In this document: positions 31,456-41,231 of the stretch, one piece after another | Numbering within the stretch: the stretch's first letter is position 1 | How the letters are laid out: each line of letters opens with the position of its first letter | Assembly (NCBI RefSeq): GCF_050947335.1 | Contig: NC_134984.1 | Span: forward strand, 6,925,926 to 6,989,925 | Direction of reading: 5' to 3' | DNA from: Megachile rotundata | Taxonomy: Eukaryota; Arthropoda; Insecta; Hymenoptera; Megachilidae | DNA length: 64,000 nucleotides | Program-made: the position numbers and the translations under genes | The notes under the pieces: model-generated | Seen by the model: only the letters and a program-made list of their open reading frames with translations | Told to the model about the DNA's origin: nothing | Database searches by the model: none

Positions 31456-32192
31456 TGTGACGTGTGGTATTTTATACCCGTCACAAGGAGCCTCCGCGGG
31501 AAACCGGACAGGTCATAGGTCGTTGGCAGAAACCGTCTAGAGAGAGAACGAAGCGCGTATAATATCGTCTGAACGAAATCTGCCGCTGTATTATTTTGTA
31601 TGTACCGCCGGAGAATGACGTCACTGTCAACGAGGGAACGACGTACGTCGAGGGAGCACGCCGCTGCTCTACCGCTACCCCGCTTGGACCCTCCGATAGA
31701 CCGAGAGAGGCGGCGGAGTAAGAGGAGAGAGACCAGCGAGAGAACGACGTACGCCGAAGGAAAGTGCCGATTTCTTGCCGCTTCCCTGCTACGGCCCTAC
31801 GATAGAGGAAGAGAAGCTGCGGAGCCGGAGGAGGTCCTGCTGAAGAAGACTTCGCTAGAATTCGGAGACTCCGGCCGAGGGTGGGGGAAGACTACGAGGT
31901 GTCCTAATACCGGCGCAAGGGCTCGCGGATCCTTATTCTGTATTCGGCACTTGCCTATAGTTTTCGCCTAAAAAGTAGTTATCGTTCCGTGAGGAAAAAG
32001 AGCAAGGATCATCCCGAGTTTCCGTGCCCAGTGTCTGGACACCTTGGTAAGCCCCCTCATTTACCGATATACATGTAAAAGAGCGCGAAATCGAGATCAC
32101 CATATCGTGGGTTGTCGACCACCTGGCTTGCCATTCACGGACAGGTTCTGCAAAGTGTGACCGGAGTGGCTTTGTATCGTAGGGCAATTAGT
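31456..32192. other. GC-rich LTR-like or unknown segment with internal duplication
   Basis: Begins TGTGACGTGTGG...CCCGTCAC, an imperfect palindrome directly abutting the BED finger of hAT 1. It contains two imperfect copies (about 31630-31725 and 31740-31830) of a block with gaacgacgtacg...gccgct...cgatagaggaagag. An open frame at 31600-31971 is arginine-rich and probably compositional. A solo LTR is possible but no ACA end or TSD is convincing. Confidence 0.35.
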
Positions 32193-32196
32193 TTAA

Positions 32197-32735
32197 CACA
32201 TTGTACGCCGGTGGCATCTGAGACATTCAAAGTCTGAGCGCCGGCACCGTGTCAACCGTCTAAAGCCTGGGCGCCGGCATCATTCGCTTGTTGATGACTA
32301 ATGAATATGTGAAGAAAATATGTAAAATTTTTATACATTATCGTAAAATACTAAATTTGGTTTGCATATTCATTATATGCAATTTAAGGATAACGAAAAA
32401 TAGAAGCAAAATAAAAACAATTTAATTTATTATAAAAAAATACACCTGTTTTATTTGATGATTGATTATTACATATATGTATATAATATAAACTCAAAGA
32501 AAAATATTAGTATTTAATGGATGTATGGTATTTTTCGAAACACTTTCCAAGATGTAAAGGTACTTGGCAAAGAGAACACATAAAACACAGCAAACAAATC
32601 ACCAAACAAGACAATGTTGCATTATCGCAGAGCCGGCGCTGAAACGACAGACCTCGAAACCCGCGTTTTCGCGGGGCCGGCGCTCAAGCGATAGACTTTG
32701 AATCCCGCGTTTTCGCGGGGCCGGCGTACAATGTG
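32197..32735. mobile_element. piggyBac-type short element (TTAA target site)
   Basis: Flanked by TTAA at 32193-32196 and 32736-32739. Termini are CACATTGTACGCCGG and its exact inverse. Subterminal blocks contain gccggcgct direct repeats and two copies of the perfect hairpin cccgcgttttcgcggg (right side). The interior keeps the end of a piggyBac transposase gene. At 539 bp this is a non-autonomous derivative. It is inserted in the C-terminal domain of hAT fragment 2. Confidence 0.88.
32500..32622 (-). pseudogene. piggyBac transposase C-terminal cysteine-rich domain, remnant
   Basis: Minus-strand reading gives CLVICLLCFMCSLCQVPLHL then GKCFEKYHT and a stop shortly after. The spacing of Cys/His pairs and the 'VPLHL..CFEKYHT' ending are typical of the zinc-binding CRD that ends piggyBac transposases. 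Everything upstream is deleted, explaining the element's short length. Confidence 0.7.
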
Positions 32736-32739
32736 TTAA

Positions 32740-32943
32740 AATAAATCGCAGTTGCGAAAATGTTCTTTCAACGCTGACTTGCGTCATGGGTACCGCTAGG
32801 ACAGTACTTGCAAGTCGGTATAGCTCCTGATTTGTGTCTTTCATGGTTTCCCAAAACCACAGAATATTTGTTTCAGGAGGTAATCGGGGACGCAGAGAAA
32901 AATCGCGGAGAAGTTTCCGAATATCTCCATTCCTTGGTGCTTT
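32740..32943 (-). pseudogene. hAT-family transposase fragment 2 (dimerisation domain)
   Basis: Minus strand: LLRDFSLRPRLP..., ILWFWETMKDTNQELYRLAS, VLAVPMTQVSVERTFSQLRF. The 'VPxTQxSVERxFSxL+FI' block is the signature of the hAT C-terminal dimerisation region. It is interrupted by the piggyBac element right after FSQLRFILT and cut at the other side by the YqaJ-type ORF at about 32943. It is distinct from hAT 1. Confidence 0.8.
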
Positions 32944-32945
32944 AG

Positions 32946-33689
32946 GTTTGCCGCCGAAGAAGTGGAACATTGTGTGGCAACTTGGTGAAAAGATTGATAT
33001 ATCCCAAAATCATTAATGTACCTGCAATTAAATACGGGCAAGAGTGCGAAGAAATTGCCCGTGAAGAATTGAAGAAATATACAGGGAAAGATATTAAAGA
33101 ATGCGGAATCTTCATTGACAGATCCCATTCATTCATAGGAGCATCGCCGGATGGTATCATCGATAAAGAGGGCATAGTGGAAATAAAGTGCCCGAAGACA
33201 GCAAAGAATTTGTTGCCAGAAGAGGCAATCAAGACAATCCCATCTATCCGGCGGATATTTGAAAATGATGTGGGTACTGCGTTAAATAAAACCCATCAAT
33301 ACTATTACCAAGTCCAAGGTCAGCTGCACGTAACAGATAGATCGTATTGCATATTTTGCATTTGGACAAGAAAAGGAATAAACTGCGTTACTGTCGAAAG
33401 AGACGACGTGTTCTGGAAAAATCAGATGGAAGCCAAATTGATTCAGTTTTACACTGAGTGTATGCTACCGGAATATGTAGACAGCCGGTATAATAGGGGT
33501 ATGCCCATTAGAGAACCCCAATTTATAATGGATGAAAGAGAGCGCTTGAAAAAGCGAAAAAGGTCTGCTACAGAAAGTAACGAAGACGTTGCAACGATCC
33601 GGCGTCAGACAAAGGTCCAAAGTGCAGTTAAAGACGCCGGCCCGCACGCCCTTCGTGGGCGTGCGCCTGTTGACTTGTTCACGGGGTGA
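32946..33689 (+). CDS. YqaJ-like (PD-(D/E)xK) nuclease domain protein, 5'-truncated
   Basis: The frame is open from 32946 (TAG just before) to TGA 33687-33689, about 247 codons, with no plausible ATG at the start. VCRRRSGTLCGNLVKRLIYP opens the domain, then IKYGQECEEIAREEL, SFIGASPDGIID, VEIKCPK (the D...ExK catalytic pattern), and HQYYYQVQGQLHVTDRSYC, FCIWT. These are the blocks of YqaJ/lambda-exonuclease-like proteins multiplied in insect genomes in transposon contexts. No internal stop. The last about 18 residues are encoded by a GC-rich hairpin unlike the rest. The source element is unknown. Confidence 0.72.
   Translation, partial: VCRRRSGTLCGNLVKRLIYPKIINVPAIKYGQECEEIAREELKKYTGKDIKECGIFIDRSHSFIGASPDGIIDKEGIVEIKCPKTAKNLLPEEAIKTIPSIRRIFENDVGTALNKTHQYYYQVQGQLHVTDRSYCIFCIWTRKGINCVTVERDDVFWKNQMEAKLIQFYTECMLPEYVDSRYNRGMPIREPQFIMDERERLKKRKRSATESNEDVATIRRQTKVQSAVKDAGPHALRGRAPVDLFTG
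33643..33665. other. Perfect 9-bp-stem hairpin
   Basis: cgcacgccc / gggcgtgcg with loop ttcgt, within the end of the YqaJ-like ORF. Confidence 0.7.
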
Positions 33690-34256
33690 AAGTATAATTA
33701 TGTTATCTTTTCTGCTTCATTTCATCCCATCATAATGGAAGAAGCCCATCACCTTCTCGTACGTTGCAGGTAATGTATACTTTTCAAATAAAATGTAGCA
33801 TTTAGTTTTAATTATTACAGGTCTTTGCTAAAAAATAAGCTGCAGATTCCACAAAATAAAATTTTAAACAATAGTCGATATAATATGAGGAATAATAATT
33901 GTATATTTATATTATTTTATCTGTTGCAGATACTTCGTAAATAAAGCAGCGACGTGTAACAGCTGATCCGTCTTCTGGGGTCAACGCCCTGAGACAGATT
34001 CTCCCACCACCTGCTTCGCCACGCGACACTGGAATAGGTCAGTGCGGTAAGGCAAGTATAACGGTCAAAAGATATGAACATAGACGCGAAAAAACCGAGA
34101 AAGAAAATAAGAGAAGGAGAACGCATTTTGCAGAGCATACTATGATGTAATATTCCTACCAGTAATGAGAGATGGTGGTGGAACTGAGGGACAGTGGTGG
34201 GATGCATAATTGCGAATCGCGGAATCGATCGTCGATCCAGCAATTGCAAATTGATT
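33690..34256. other. No gene recognised; intron-like signals
   Basis: An exon-like TTGCAG followed by GTAATG (about 33770) and an acceptor-like tttatctgttgcag (about 33928) are seen. The coding sense between them is not recognisable. Confidence 0.3.
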
Positions 34257-34555
34257 ATGGACGGAGTCACGGACATACGTAAAGGTATTGAAAAAGTAAG
34301 TAATTTGCGTATAATGACATGCGTACGGTGTCTTACCAGTGTTAATTACATTACATTATGTAAATTATTTGTTTCTAGATGGATCTAGTTCGAAATGCAA
34401 CAAAAAAGGAAGAAGCTGGAACATCCGCAGAATTGACAGAAAAGACAGAAATAAGAAAAGAAGAAAAAGAAAAAAGAAAAGAGGAAAGAGAAAAAAAAAG
34501 GACAGGAGGAAGAGGAAAGAAGCGCGGAAAAAAAATATTTATATTTGAAATTTAA
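34257..34555 (+). CDS. Candidate two-exon small gene, K/E-rich protein (speculative)
   Basis: Exon 1 would run from ATG 34257 to 34295 (MDGVTDIRKGIEK), followed by a GTAAGT donor. The acceptor tgtttctag ends at 34378, and exon 2 runs in phase from 34379 (MDLVRNATKKEEAGTSAELT...) to TAA 34553-34555. The second half is a run of K, E and R typical of a charged coiled coil or low-complexity tail. Total is about 71 residues. I recognise no family. The splice signals are good but short; a chance arrangement in purine-rich sequence is quite possible. Confidence 0.22.
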
Positions 34556-34654
34556 AATAAAAATATTTGAAATTTCTATTTTTCTGTTTCAGATTAGAAA
34601 ACTCTTTATTAGAAAGATTAGAAAGCGTCTTTTACATAATGAAGTACGGCGTAG

Positions 34655-34772
34655 TCGCGGCCGCGGAGGAGGACGCCGCTCCGGGTGGCGGCGTGGAGGC
34701 CGCGGAGGCGGATGGCGCGGCGGTCGCGGAGGAAACCACTCCGGGTGGCGGCGCGGCGGCCGCGGCGGCATG
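34655..34772. repeat. GC-rich simple/tandem repeat (RGG- or Ala/Gly-coding)
   Basis: Imperfect repeats of ccgggtggcggcg and ggccgcggaggc. One plus-strand frame reads R/G-rich (RGGRGG), another A/E/G-rich, the minus strand P/R-rich. All are open because of composition. A strong acceptor-like tttttctgtttcag ends at 34592 just upstream, so part of it could be an exon, but no donor is visible before it. Confidence 0.45.
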
Positions 34773-34832
34773 AATAAAAACTACTTCATCATTAATCAAA
34801 ACAGAAAACTTATTGTAATCATAAATATATAA

Positions 34833-37135
34833 TTATAAATAAAATTATTGTATAACCAAATAAAATATTTAAAATAAAGAAATGTTTAAAATAAAGAAGC
34901 TTTACATGTCTCGATCACGGGCAAATTGGGAATTTTTGGACTAGATTGAATAGGCAAAATAAGTCAAAAACCGAAATTTTGTTTTTCCCTTTTTACTGCC
35001 CCCATGGTTGAAATAAAGGGTTGAAACTTGATGTAAGATGTCTTTTTTTGATATGCTATCGACTGTCGTATTGGATATTTCATTTGGCTCAAGTGCATTT
35101 TTCATCATCCCCTTCCTCTTTCTTCGAGTCGCGCTTGCTAGGATTAGAAAGAGCTAGCTTGGCTCGAGCCTGTATTTCTAAAATTTGCTTGACGTCTAAA
35201 AATAGATTGATAGATATGGCAACAGCGTAACAATTCGGCAACGATGCCTTCGCATCCTTTGTCTGTCAAAAGTTGGTTGGTAATAGGATTAGGAATAGGT
35301 GGATAATAGAGTTTAGATATATTTGTAGATCTAGTCGATAGATGACGCAACGCGAGTTGTCTAGTTTATAGATTGTTTATTTCTAGTATTCTCCGCTCAT
35401 AGATATCGTCGCTTCGATCGATTCGGAGATAAGCCAAAACGGCATCCTGCCCTTAAGTTAGAAGGGTAAAACCCGGGGGCCCCTATCCGGGACGGTCGCG
35501 GATCCCGACGTCCGGACTTTTTCGCGTCGTCGAGAGATAGCTTCTCGATCTCTCGAATCGCCACTCTGCTGGATCCCCGAACCTGTACCGGGGAATGGTA
35601 CAGCGTTAGCCACAATCAAAGTATCGTCTCGAGTAGGCCTTTGCCAATATTGTGCCCTCCCACGTCTCGACTTCGCGAACTCTTGGTACGAGAGTAGAAC
35701 GTAAAGTGCATCTTTGTCGTACCGGACATTTCGTGTTTGTCGCGCAACTTCTCGCCTTCTCTCTCTAGACGGTCGCCGATACAGAATCAGTGTAAATTTA
35801 AGTGCGTTAGATTCCGTTGCGTTTAGAATAGTTGCGTCTCGTCGCGTTCCGTCGAGTTTCGTCGCGTTACGTCCGTTCGATTAATTGCGTCGCGTTTTGT
35901 TAAGTATTTGCGTTACGTTTTAGTTAATTTCGATGCGTCGCGTACCGTTCCGAGAATCGATGCTAAATCAAAGACTGTATCACGCTTAAGAACTGGCATT
36001 TACCGGTTCCGTGTTTAAAATCTCGCGGAAATCGTACCTCGGCCTTCCGCCGAGCGCGACGCGATTTGATTGAATCTCGATATTTTGGGTCACACTGTAC
36101 GTCTTAGATTAATTAGATTTTAAATAAACACCGCTGTTTTAACAAATACCGCTAAATTGAGGTCTCTCGCGGATTATCCCGAATCATTCTTTCACGTCCG
36201 CCTCCGCGTTTAGCTCCTCTACCCTTGAAGAACCCCGCCACTCTACCCTTTCGTTCGGTTACTGAACTACCGAGCTGTTTCGCCGCCGATTTGAGTCTTC
36301 CGCGTTTTTCCGGGAAGCGATATAAGCGATTTTACTATCTGTCCACCGCAGAATCTCGTTTCGCGTCAAAGTTCCTTATCGCGACGCTACAATTACAAAG
36401 TAAATTAAAGCGATTGTTACGCGCGATGGGTAAAATATAAACTGTTTACAGTTATTTACGAAGGTTGTAAATCTTCGTCGACCCATGGCGTTTCCAGTAC
36501 CTGTTACAGTAGTGGAATATTTCTAAAGTTAATATTATGAAGTAGAATTTTATTGTAAAGTAGAGTTTATATAGTGGCTCAGAGTCCTCCACACTGGTGT
36601 GCCCAGGTCAATGAAGGATGTGGATCATCATCCCACTAGTTATAATGGTTGTTGTGTGTTGTTGTAGTTGATAGTTACAAAGTTAATCTAAGACTGACTA
36701 GTTGCCTCTAAACAGCCAGAAAAGAAAGCACGGGAGGAAGTTCAGGACGTGAAGGCGTTGCCAAAAGGAACCAATCCGGACAGATTGTTATTTGTAAAAA
36801 ACAGTGATTGGTGAGATGGTTCGACGAATGAGATTGTAAGATTTTAGCCTTCAGTCCAGGGTTGTAAATAACGTTTCGTTAATAAGGTGACCCAAACAGT
36901 TAAGTGATTTGGGTCCTTCAAAAGAACTAAATAATGGGACACATTGCGAGACTGCTGAATGACCGAGTCAGGGTGCCTGGTCCGCCGAGTACGCAAGGAT
37001 TTTCGTAAACACTGCACACAGCAAGGGTGCACAGTTTAGGACTATGGACATAAACTTCTTTAAGGAAAGATATATTGGCGTTATAAAGATGTGCTTTTCT
37101 GGCCTGTTAAAAGGCTATTGTCAATAGTTAAGAAT
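34833..37135. other. Unassigned intergenic or decayed-repeat sequence
   Basis: 34833-35380 is AT-rich. 35390-36510 is richer in GC with LTR-like features (AATAAAC at about 36125, ends CCTGTTACA near 36508) but no second copy, PBS or TSD. 36510-37135 has no recognisable coding. The minus-strand frame 35144-35350 is unsupported. Confidence 0.3.
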
Positions 37136-37427
37136 GTCAAGCTATAGAGACATCCATGTGGTCTTGAAGATCCGTTTGAAATTGCAAGAGTAAAGGTTTG
37201 ACAAAACACCCATAAATATTACGCTAATTATATTCCGAGTGCTTCGGAACAGCGATATTGAACGGATTCGCATAGGGCGCCGAAGTGTTACTCGTCCGCG
37301 AATCCGCGAAGGCGCCGGGACGGTCGTAGTCGCGGGCAAGGTCGGGAAATTCCGGTCGAGTATTCGCGGGCGAAGTGGGGTCGCGGGCAACGATCGAGCT
37401 AGCCGCGAAATACCGCGTAGCAACTTG

Positions 37428-37446
37428 GCGCCCAACGTGGGGCCCG
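37428..37446 (+). other. Primer-binding site, tRNA-Lys type, of an unidentified LTR element
   Basis: TTGGCGCCCAACGTGGGGC. From TGG onward it is an 18-nt exact complement to the 3' end of eukaryotic tRNA-Lys (from memory), the primer type of Drosophila gypsy. The upstream 37140-37427 would be LTR R-U5. No gag or pol follows, because a B-family LTR piece begins at 38047. Confidence 0.6.
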
Positions 37447-38046
37447 AAAGGGTAAATTCATAGTGTTCCGTATCTAGGCAAGTAGGAGAGGACGATCCCT
37501 GAATTCAAATCCCAACCGTGAAGTTTTCTGTCTCTTGTTCTCCTGGACGCACCGGAAGATCTCTTTCGGTGCGTTCTCGAAGGATCGAGAGACACCGAGA
37601 ACCCCCCCGTTACCGGTATGAAATTTATTGGTTCCCGTTGTCGTCATGTCTAATAAGCAACAGCTGATTGGGCCGTGATGACGACAATTACCGTGAATTC
37701 CCGAATTTAAGTGATCGCCCGACCCTCGCTAGAGAGAGTACCAAGCCAACCTTTGTCAACACAAGACGCGATAATCCTGCATAGTAAATACGCGGTGCGC
37801 GAAACCGAACTACAATTTCGATTATACTTTCTAATAATTTCTTCGTCGTGTCGTCGTGTGCGTGTAGTGTGTGCAATTTCGTTTTGTGTGGTTTAATAAA
37901 CTGTGTAAAATTTACTTGAACGGGTTATTGAAAACCCCCCGATTTCCAGAGCCCTTTTCACCGATTACCGAACATTTACCGAACACATAGTAAAGGACGC
38001 TAGAATAATTACCGAAGATAATTATCCCGGCGAGATTTGGAGAAAG
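37447..38046 (+). other. Retroelement leader remnant with strong inverted repeats
   Basis: Non-coding. Contains ACGCACCG...CGGTGCGT (about 37548-37576) and TTGTCGTCAT...ATGACGACAA (about 37640-37687), stems of 8 and 10 bp. This is consistent with the structured leader of the element whose primer site is at 37428. Confidence 0.4.
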
Positions 38047-38290
38047 TGTGACATCCCTGGAAGAATTTTTTTCTTTTCGTTACCAACATGGCAGTTTTGT
38101 GTTCAATTCATTTACCCACCGTAAGAATAGTTTTGTTACCGACAATATTAGACTTTTACCGACAGTATATTATATATCAATCCTATGTATTTAGTTCGAC
38201 AGTTCGACATTTTTAATTTTCAATAATTATTTTATAATTTTGATTTAAAGTAGATAATATATTTCACAGAGACAATCAAATGTTATGTGT
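38047..38290 (+). repeat. Diverged B-family LTR 5' fragment
   Basis: TGTGACATCCCTGGAAGAATTT... through GTTACCGACAATATTAG and the TTTTCAATAATTATTTTATA block aligns with 39816-40060 and 55516-55770, but with many substitutions. It stops near 38290. Confidence 0.7.
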
Positions 38291-38810
38291 ATTACGGTAT
38301 GACCCAACCTTCAGATCTTGATGAAAATTTGTATAAATATTTTTCATGATTCAAGTTACTCACTGAAAAAATTTCACCTTCGGCAAATGTAATCCTGGCC
38401 GAAAATTCTCGAGAAACGCCTAAAGCTAGAATTCAGCAATTTTAAGCTACTTAACCTTTTAAACTGATTTCTTTTGTTTTTAGCATACATTTGAAAGAAT
38501 TTCCGTTTCCTTATTTATTCATCTGTTTATTCATATTGCTATCACTTCCTTTTCTGAATTCTGTTCGATTTTCATTTTGTTGCAAATTCTTGTTTTTTTT
38601 TTCGTGTTTATTGCAACATAGTGTTTAGATATCATTCTCTAATACACGTTTTTACTACCAAAGTTCAATTGCTTTGTTATTATAAGATGGCATCGACCAG
38701 TCGTGATTCTGTCCTTGAGGGGACTTGGAATATCGAAAGGTTGTGTGACTAAGTACTCAATTCAAGAGAACTTTGTATCAGTTGGCTGAAGCAAACAGGG
38801 CTCATTCCTA
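38291..38810. other. No gene recognised; target sequence of Gypsy C
   Basis: AT-rich. A short ATG frame at 38687 (MASTSRDSVLEGTWNIERL) stops quickly and is unsupported. Confidence 0.35.
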
Positions 38811-38835
38811 TGTGACGTCGGGCCTCCGACGTTTA

Positions 38836-38918
38836 CATAGAATATAAGACATAAATGTAACCATAGAATATAAGACACATATGTAACCATAGAGTATAAG
38901 ACGCATATGTAACCATAG
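38836..38918. repeat. 26-bp tandem repeat x3 in C LTR U3
   Basis: Units start at 38836, 38862 and 38888: catagaatataagac.catatgtaac. Confidence 0.85.
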
Positions 38919-39180
38919 CCGTAAGATACTACTCACTCCATGTTTAACCTTAGTTTTAGAACATATTATATTCCATTTATATGCGATGTTTAACCATACG
39001 TTATCACATAGAGTTAGGGACCAATATGTAATCAAGTAGCGTAGGAACCGCTCGACATTCCTTTCCCACAAGATAAATCCTTTCCTCGAACTCAATCCTA
39101 TAAACATCCTCCAGATAATCCGACTCATAAACATCCTCTAAACCAAATTAATCATGATACCCTTATCGACAACAAACCAT

Positions 39181-39370
39181 AACATCCTCTCACGAAACTC
39201 CTACATCTCGTCTTACAAATATCCTTCAAGATAAATTAATCAGAATATCCTTATCGACACCTAGCCATAACATCCTCTCACGAAACTCCTACATCTCGTC
39301 TTACAAATATCCTTCAAGATAAATTAATCAGAATATCCTTATCGACACCTAGTCATAACATCCTCTTACA
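39181..39370. repeat. 88-bp tandem repeat x2 plus partial in C LTR U3
   Basis: Units start at 39181 and 39269 (aacatcctctcacgaaactc), with a partial third at 39357. Nearly identical. Confidence 0.88.
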
Positions 39371-39413
39371 TCATCCAGAACCTTCTAGAATGATTTCCTT
39401 TGTCCTCAACCGC

Positions 39414-39420
39414 TATAAAA
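39414..39420 (+). promoter_or_regulatory. TATA box of C LTR
   Basis: CGCTATAAAACCCAGC, followed by the probable start region around ATCACCCAGAGTCAGTTGG. Confidence 0.6.
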
Positions 39421-39620
39421 CCCAGCTCATTCCTTATCACCCAGAGTCAGTTGGCGCCAGTCCGCCATAGTCTGCATACCGGTAACCTCAGTGCTAGGTA
39501 ATCCTGCCTGAGGCCCGTCCAGCCATCCATTGTCACATCAGCCCAGCCTGATTCCCAGGGAGTCGTAAACGACTACCCATTTCATCGAGCGAGTAAGCAT
39601 AAGAACATATTATAAAGGAG

Positions 39621-39668
<48 letters not shown>

Positions 39669-40666
39669 GGGGGTTTATTATTGAAGAATATACCGATATA
39701 TAATTATACTGTTGTCTTCAATCTTTAATACCTGCACGACTTGAATTATACTATCGCAACCTCCGAGCTTCCGTGGTAAATCACGCAAGACGAGCCTAAC
39801 AGCTACATAGAGATGTGTAACATCCCGGGAAGAGTTTTTTTTTTGTGGCAGTCCTATGTTCAATTTCATTACCCGCTGATAGAAATAGTTTAGTTACCGA
39901 CAATATTAGACAATTACCGACGGTACATTATATATCAATTACCTTATGTATTCAGTTCAGCGGTCGGTAATCGATACATATATATTTATTTCTATTTTCA
40001 TTTTCAATAATTATTTTATATTTTCAATTTAGAAAGGATAATGTAGTTTACAAAGACAATCAAGTTAAGTTAGAACAATTAAAAACAAAATTAATGTATT
40101 ATTTTATAGTCATTCGAATAAATGTATAATTCTATATGGAAAATTATACATTTTATGCGCGTAATGCGATGTGCCTACGTGCCGCGATGCTCGCCCCGAA
40201 TTTCCTAGTATTCTCGCGTAATCCTAGAGAAGGATAGGAGTATATTTTACAATTTCGACGTTATTGGTTATTAAAAACCATTAGTTGAACAAATCAGTTA
40301 ATGCATATCAGGCGTACTAATATTATGTTATCCGGAAATAGTCAGATGTTAGTTTATTGCAGTGAATATTGTAAATTATAATATTGTTCAATGGAATGTT
40401 CTAGAAACACCGTATGCTTATACATTTAGCTCCAATCCGTATAGAAGTCGTGCGTAGTACATAGAGGAAGACAGAAAATGCAATTTCATTAAAACACTAC
40501 TAAAATACTACTTTTATATCAACAACATAAACCATTGAGTAGAATGCGATATTGATAATGTAATTAAATCGTTCGTTTTCATACTTAATGCCTAATTGCG
40601 AATTTATACGATAATTATATATTTCGACGTTATGGGGGTTTTCCGAGAAATTGCCAGACTGGCGAG

Positions 40667-40674
40667 TATAAAAG
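40667..40674 (+). promoter_or_regulatory. TATA box of B 5' LTR
   Basis: TATAAAAG preceded by GGCGAG. The same position in the 3' LTR is 56356-56363. Confidence 0.65.
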
Positions 40675-40829
40675 GCCGAGCGAAACTCGCCTAAATCGCA
40701 GAACAGTTTTCGAAGTCGAGCCAGCTAGAAGTCTACAGATAAGTATAACCGGAACAGTTTTCGCTGTGAAGAGCCGCAACGATTCTTAATACTTGACTGG
40801 TAAAGCGGGTATTCGCCATTTGGATACTT

Positions 40830-41231
40830 GGTCGTGGGTCGTTCTAGTAGCCAGTGAACAACAGGCTCCCCATTCAAACGGTCTCGTATCTGAAACTCCT
40901 TTAGGAGAGTGCTATACTTAGCGCCAAGAAAGGCTAAGATATCGAAACGATAGCTCTCAGCTTCTCAAATTTGATTTTACGTCGGATTGCTAACGCGCCG
41001 TCAGATTCTCGGAGTTCGCTCTGGGTAGTTTCGTAGCCAGCTAACGCAGGCTCCCCATTTGAGCGGCTTGGTCTCTGAAGCCCGTGTCTTTTGGGTGGCA
41101 GTTCAGCAATTACGATTTTATATTAGAATCAATTGATTTGCTATCCTGTTGAACTTATACTGTTCACCCTTTTCCTGTATCGTTGGGTCGTTCTAGTAGC
41201 CAGTGAACAACAGGCTCCCCAATTAAGCGAT
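40830..41231 (+). promoter_or_regulatory. Three hairpin repeats in B 5' LTR leader
   Basis: Copies at 40830-40883 (GGTCGT/ACGGTC with G-U pairs), 41017-41065 (CGCTC/GAGCG) and 41179-41231 (ATCGTT/AAGCGAT, bulged). Each is followed inward by GGG/CCC and AGCC/GGCT. Homologous to those in A. Confidence 0.65.

Larger units (their letters stand above)
38811..39815 (+). repeat. 5' LTR of Gypsy C, first part
   Basis: Starts TGTGACGTCGGGCCTCC. It has internal tandem repeats (26 bp x3; 88 bp x2+), a TATA box (39414) and an (AT)n tract (39626-39665). It is interrupted by B after GATG (39812-39815), which is repeated at 57782-57785. Confidence 0.8.

Noticed and set aside
31600..31971. Arg-rich 123-codon frame as a gene
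   Set aside because: GC-rich duplicated segment, no recognisable domain, overlaps an LTR-like sequence.
33643..33665. Helitron 3' end
   Set aside because: A hairpin is present, but no CTRR terminus follows at the expected distance and no 5' TC end or Rep/helicase was found.
34545..34832. RGG-box RNA-binding protein
   Set aside because: All frames through this GC-rich repeat are open; the RGG pattern is what the simple repeat encodes. Kept only as a repeat.
35390..36508. Solo LTR or rDNA-like segment
   Set aside because: It has LTR-like features (AATAAA, ACA end) but no TG start, second copy or TSD could be fixed, and no rRNA motif was recognised.
37428..37446. Vertebrate-retrovirus provirus, because of the tRNA-Lys primer site
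   Set aside because: Drosophila gypsy-type elements use the same tRNA. No gag, pol or env of retroviral type follows.
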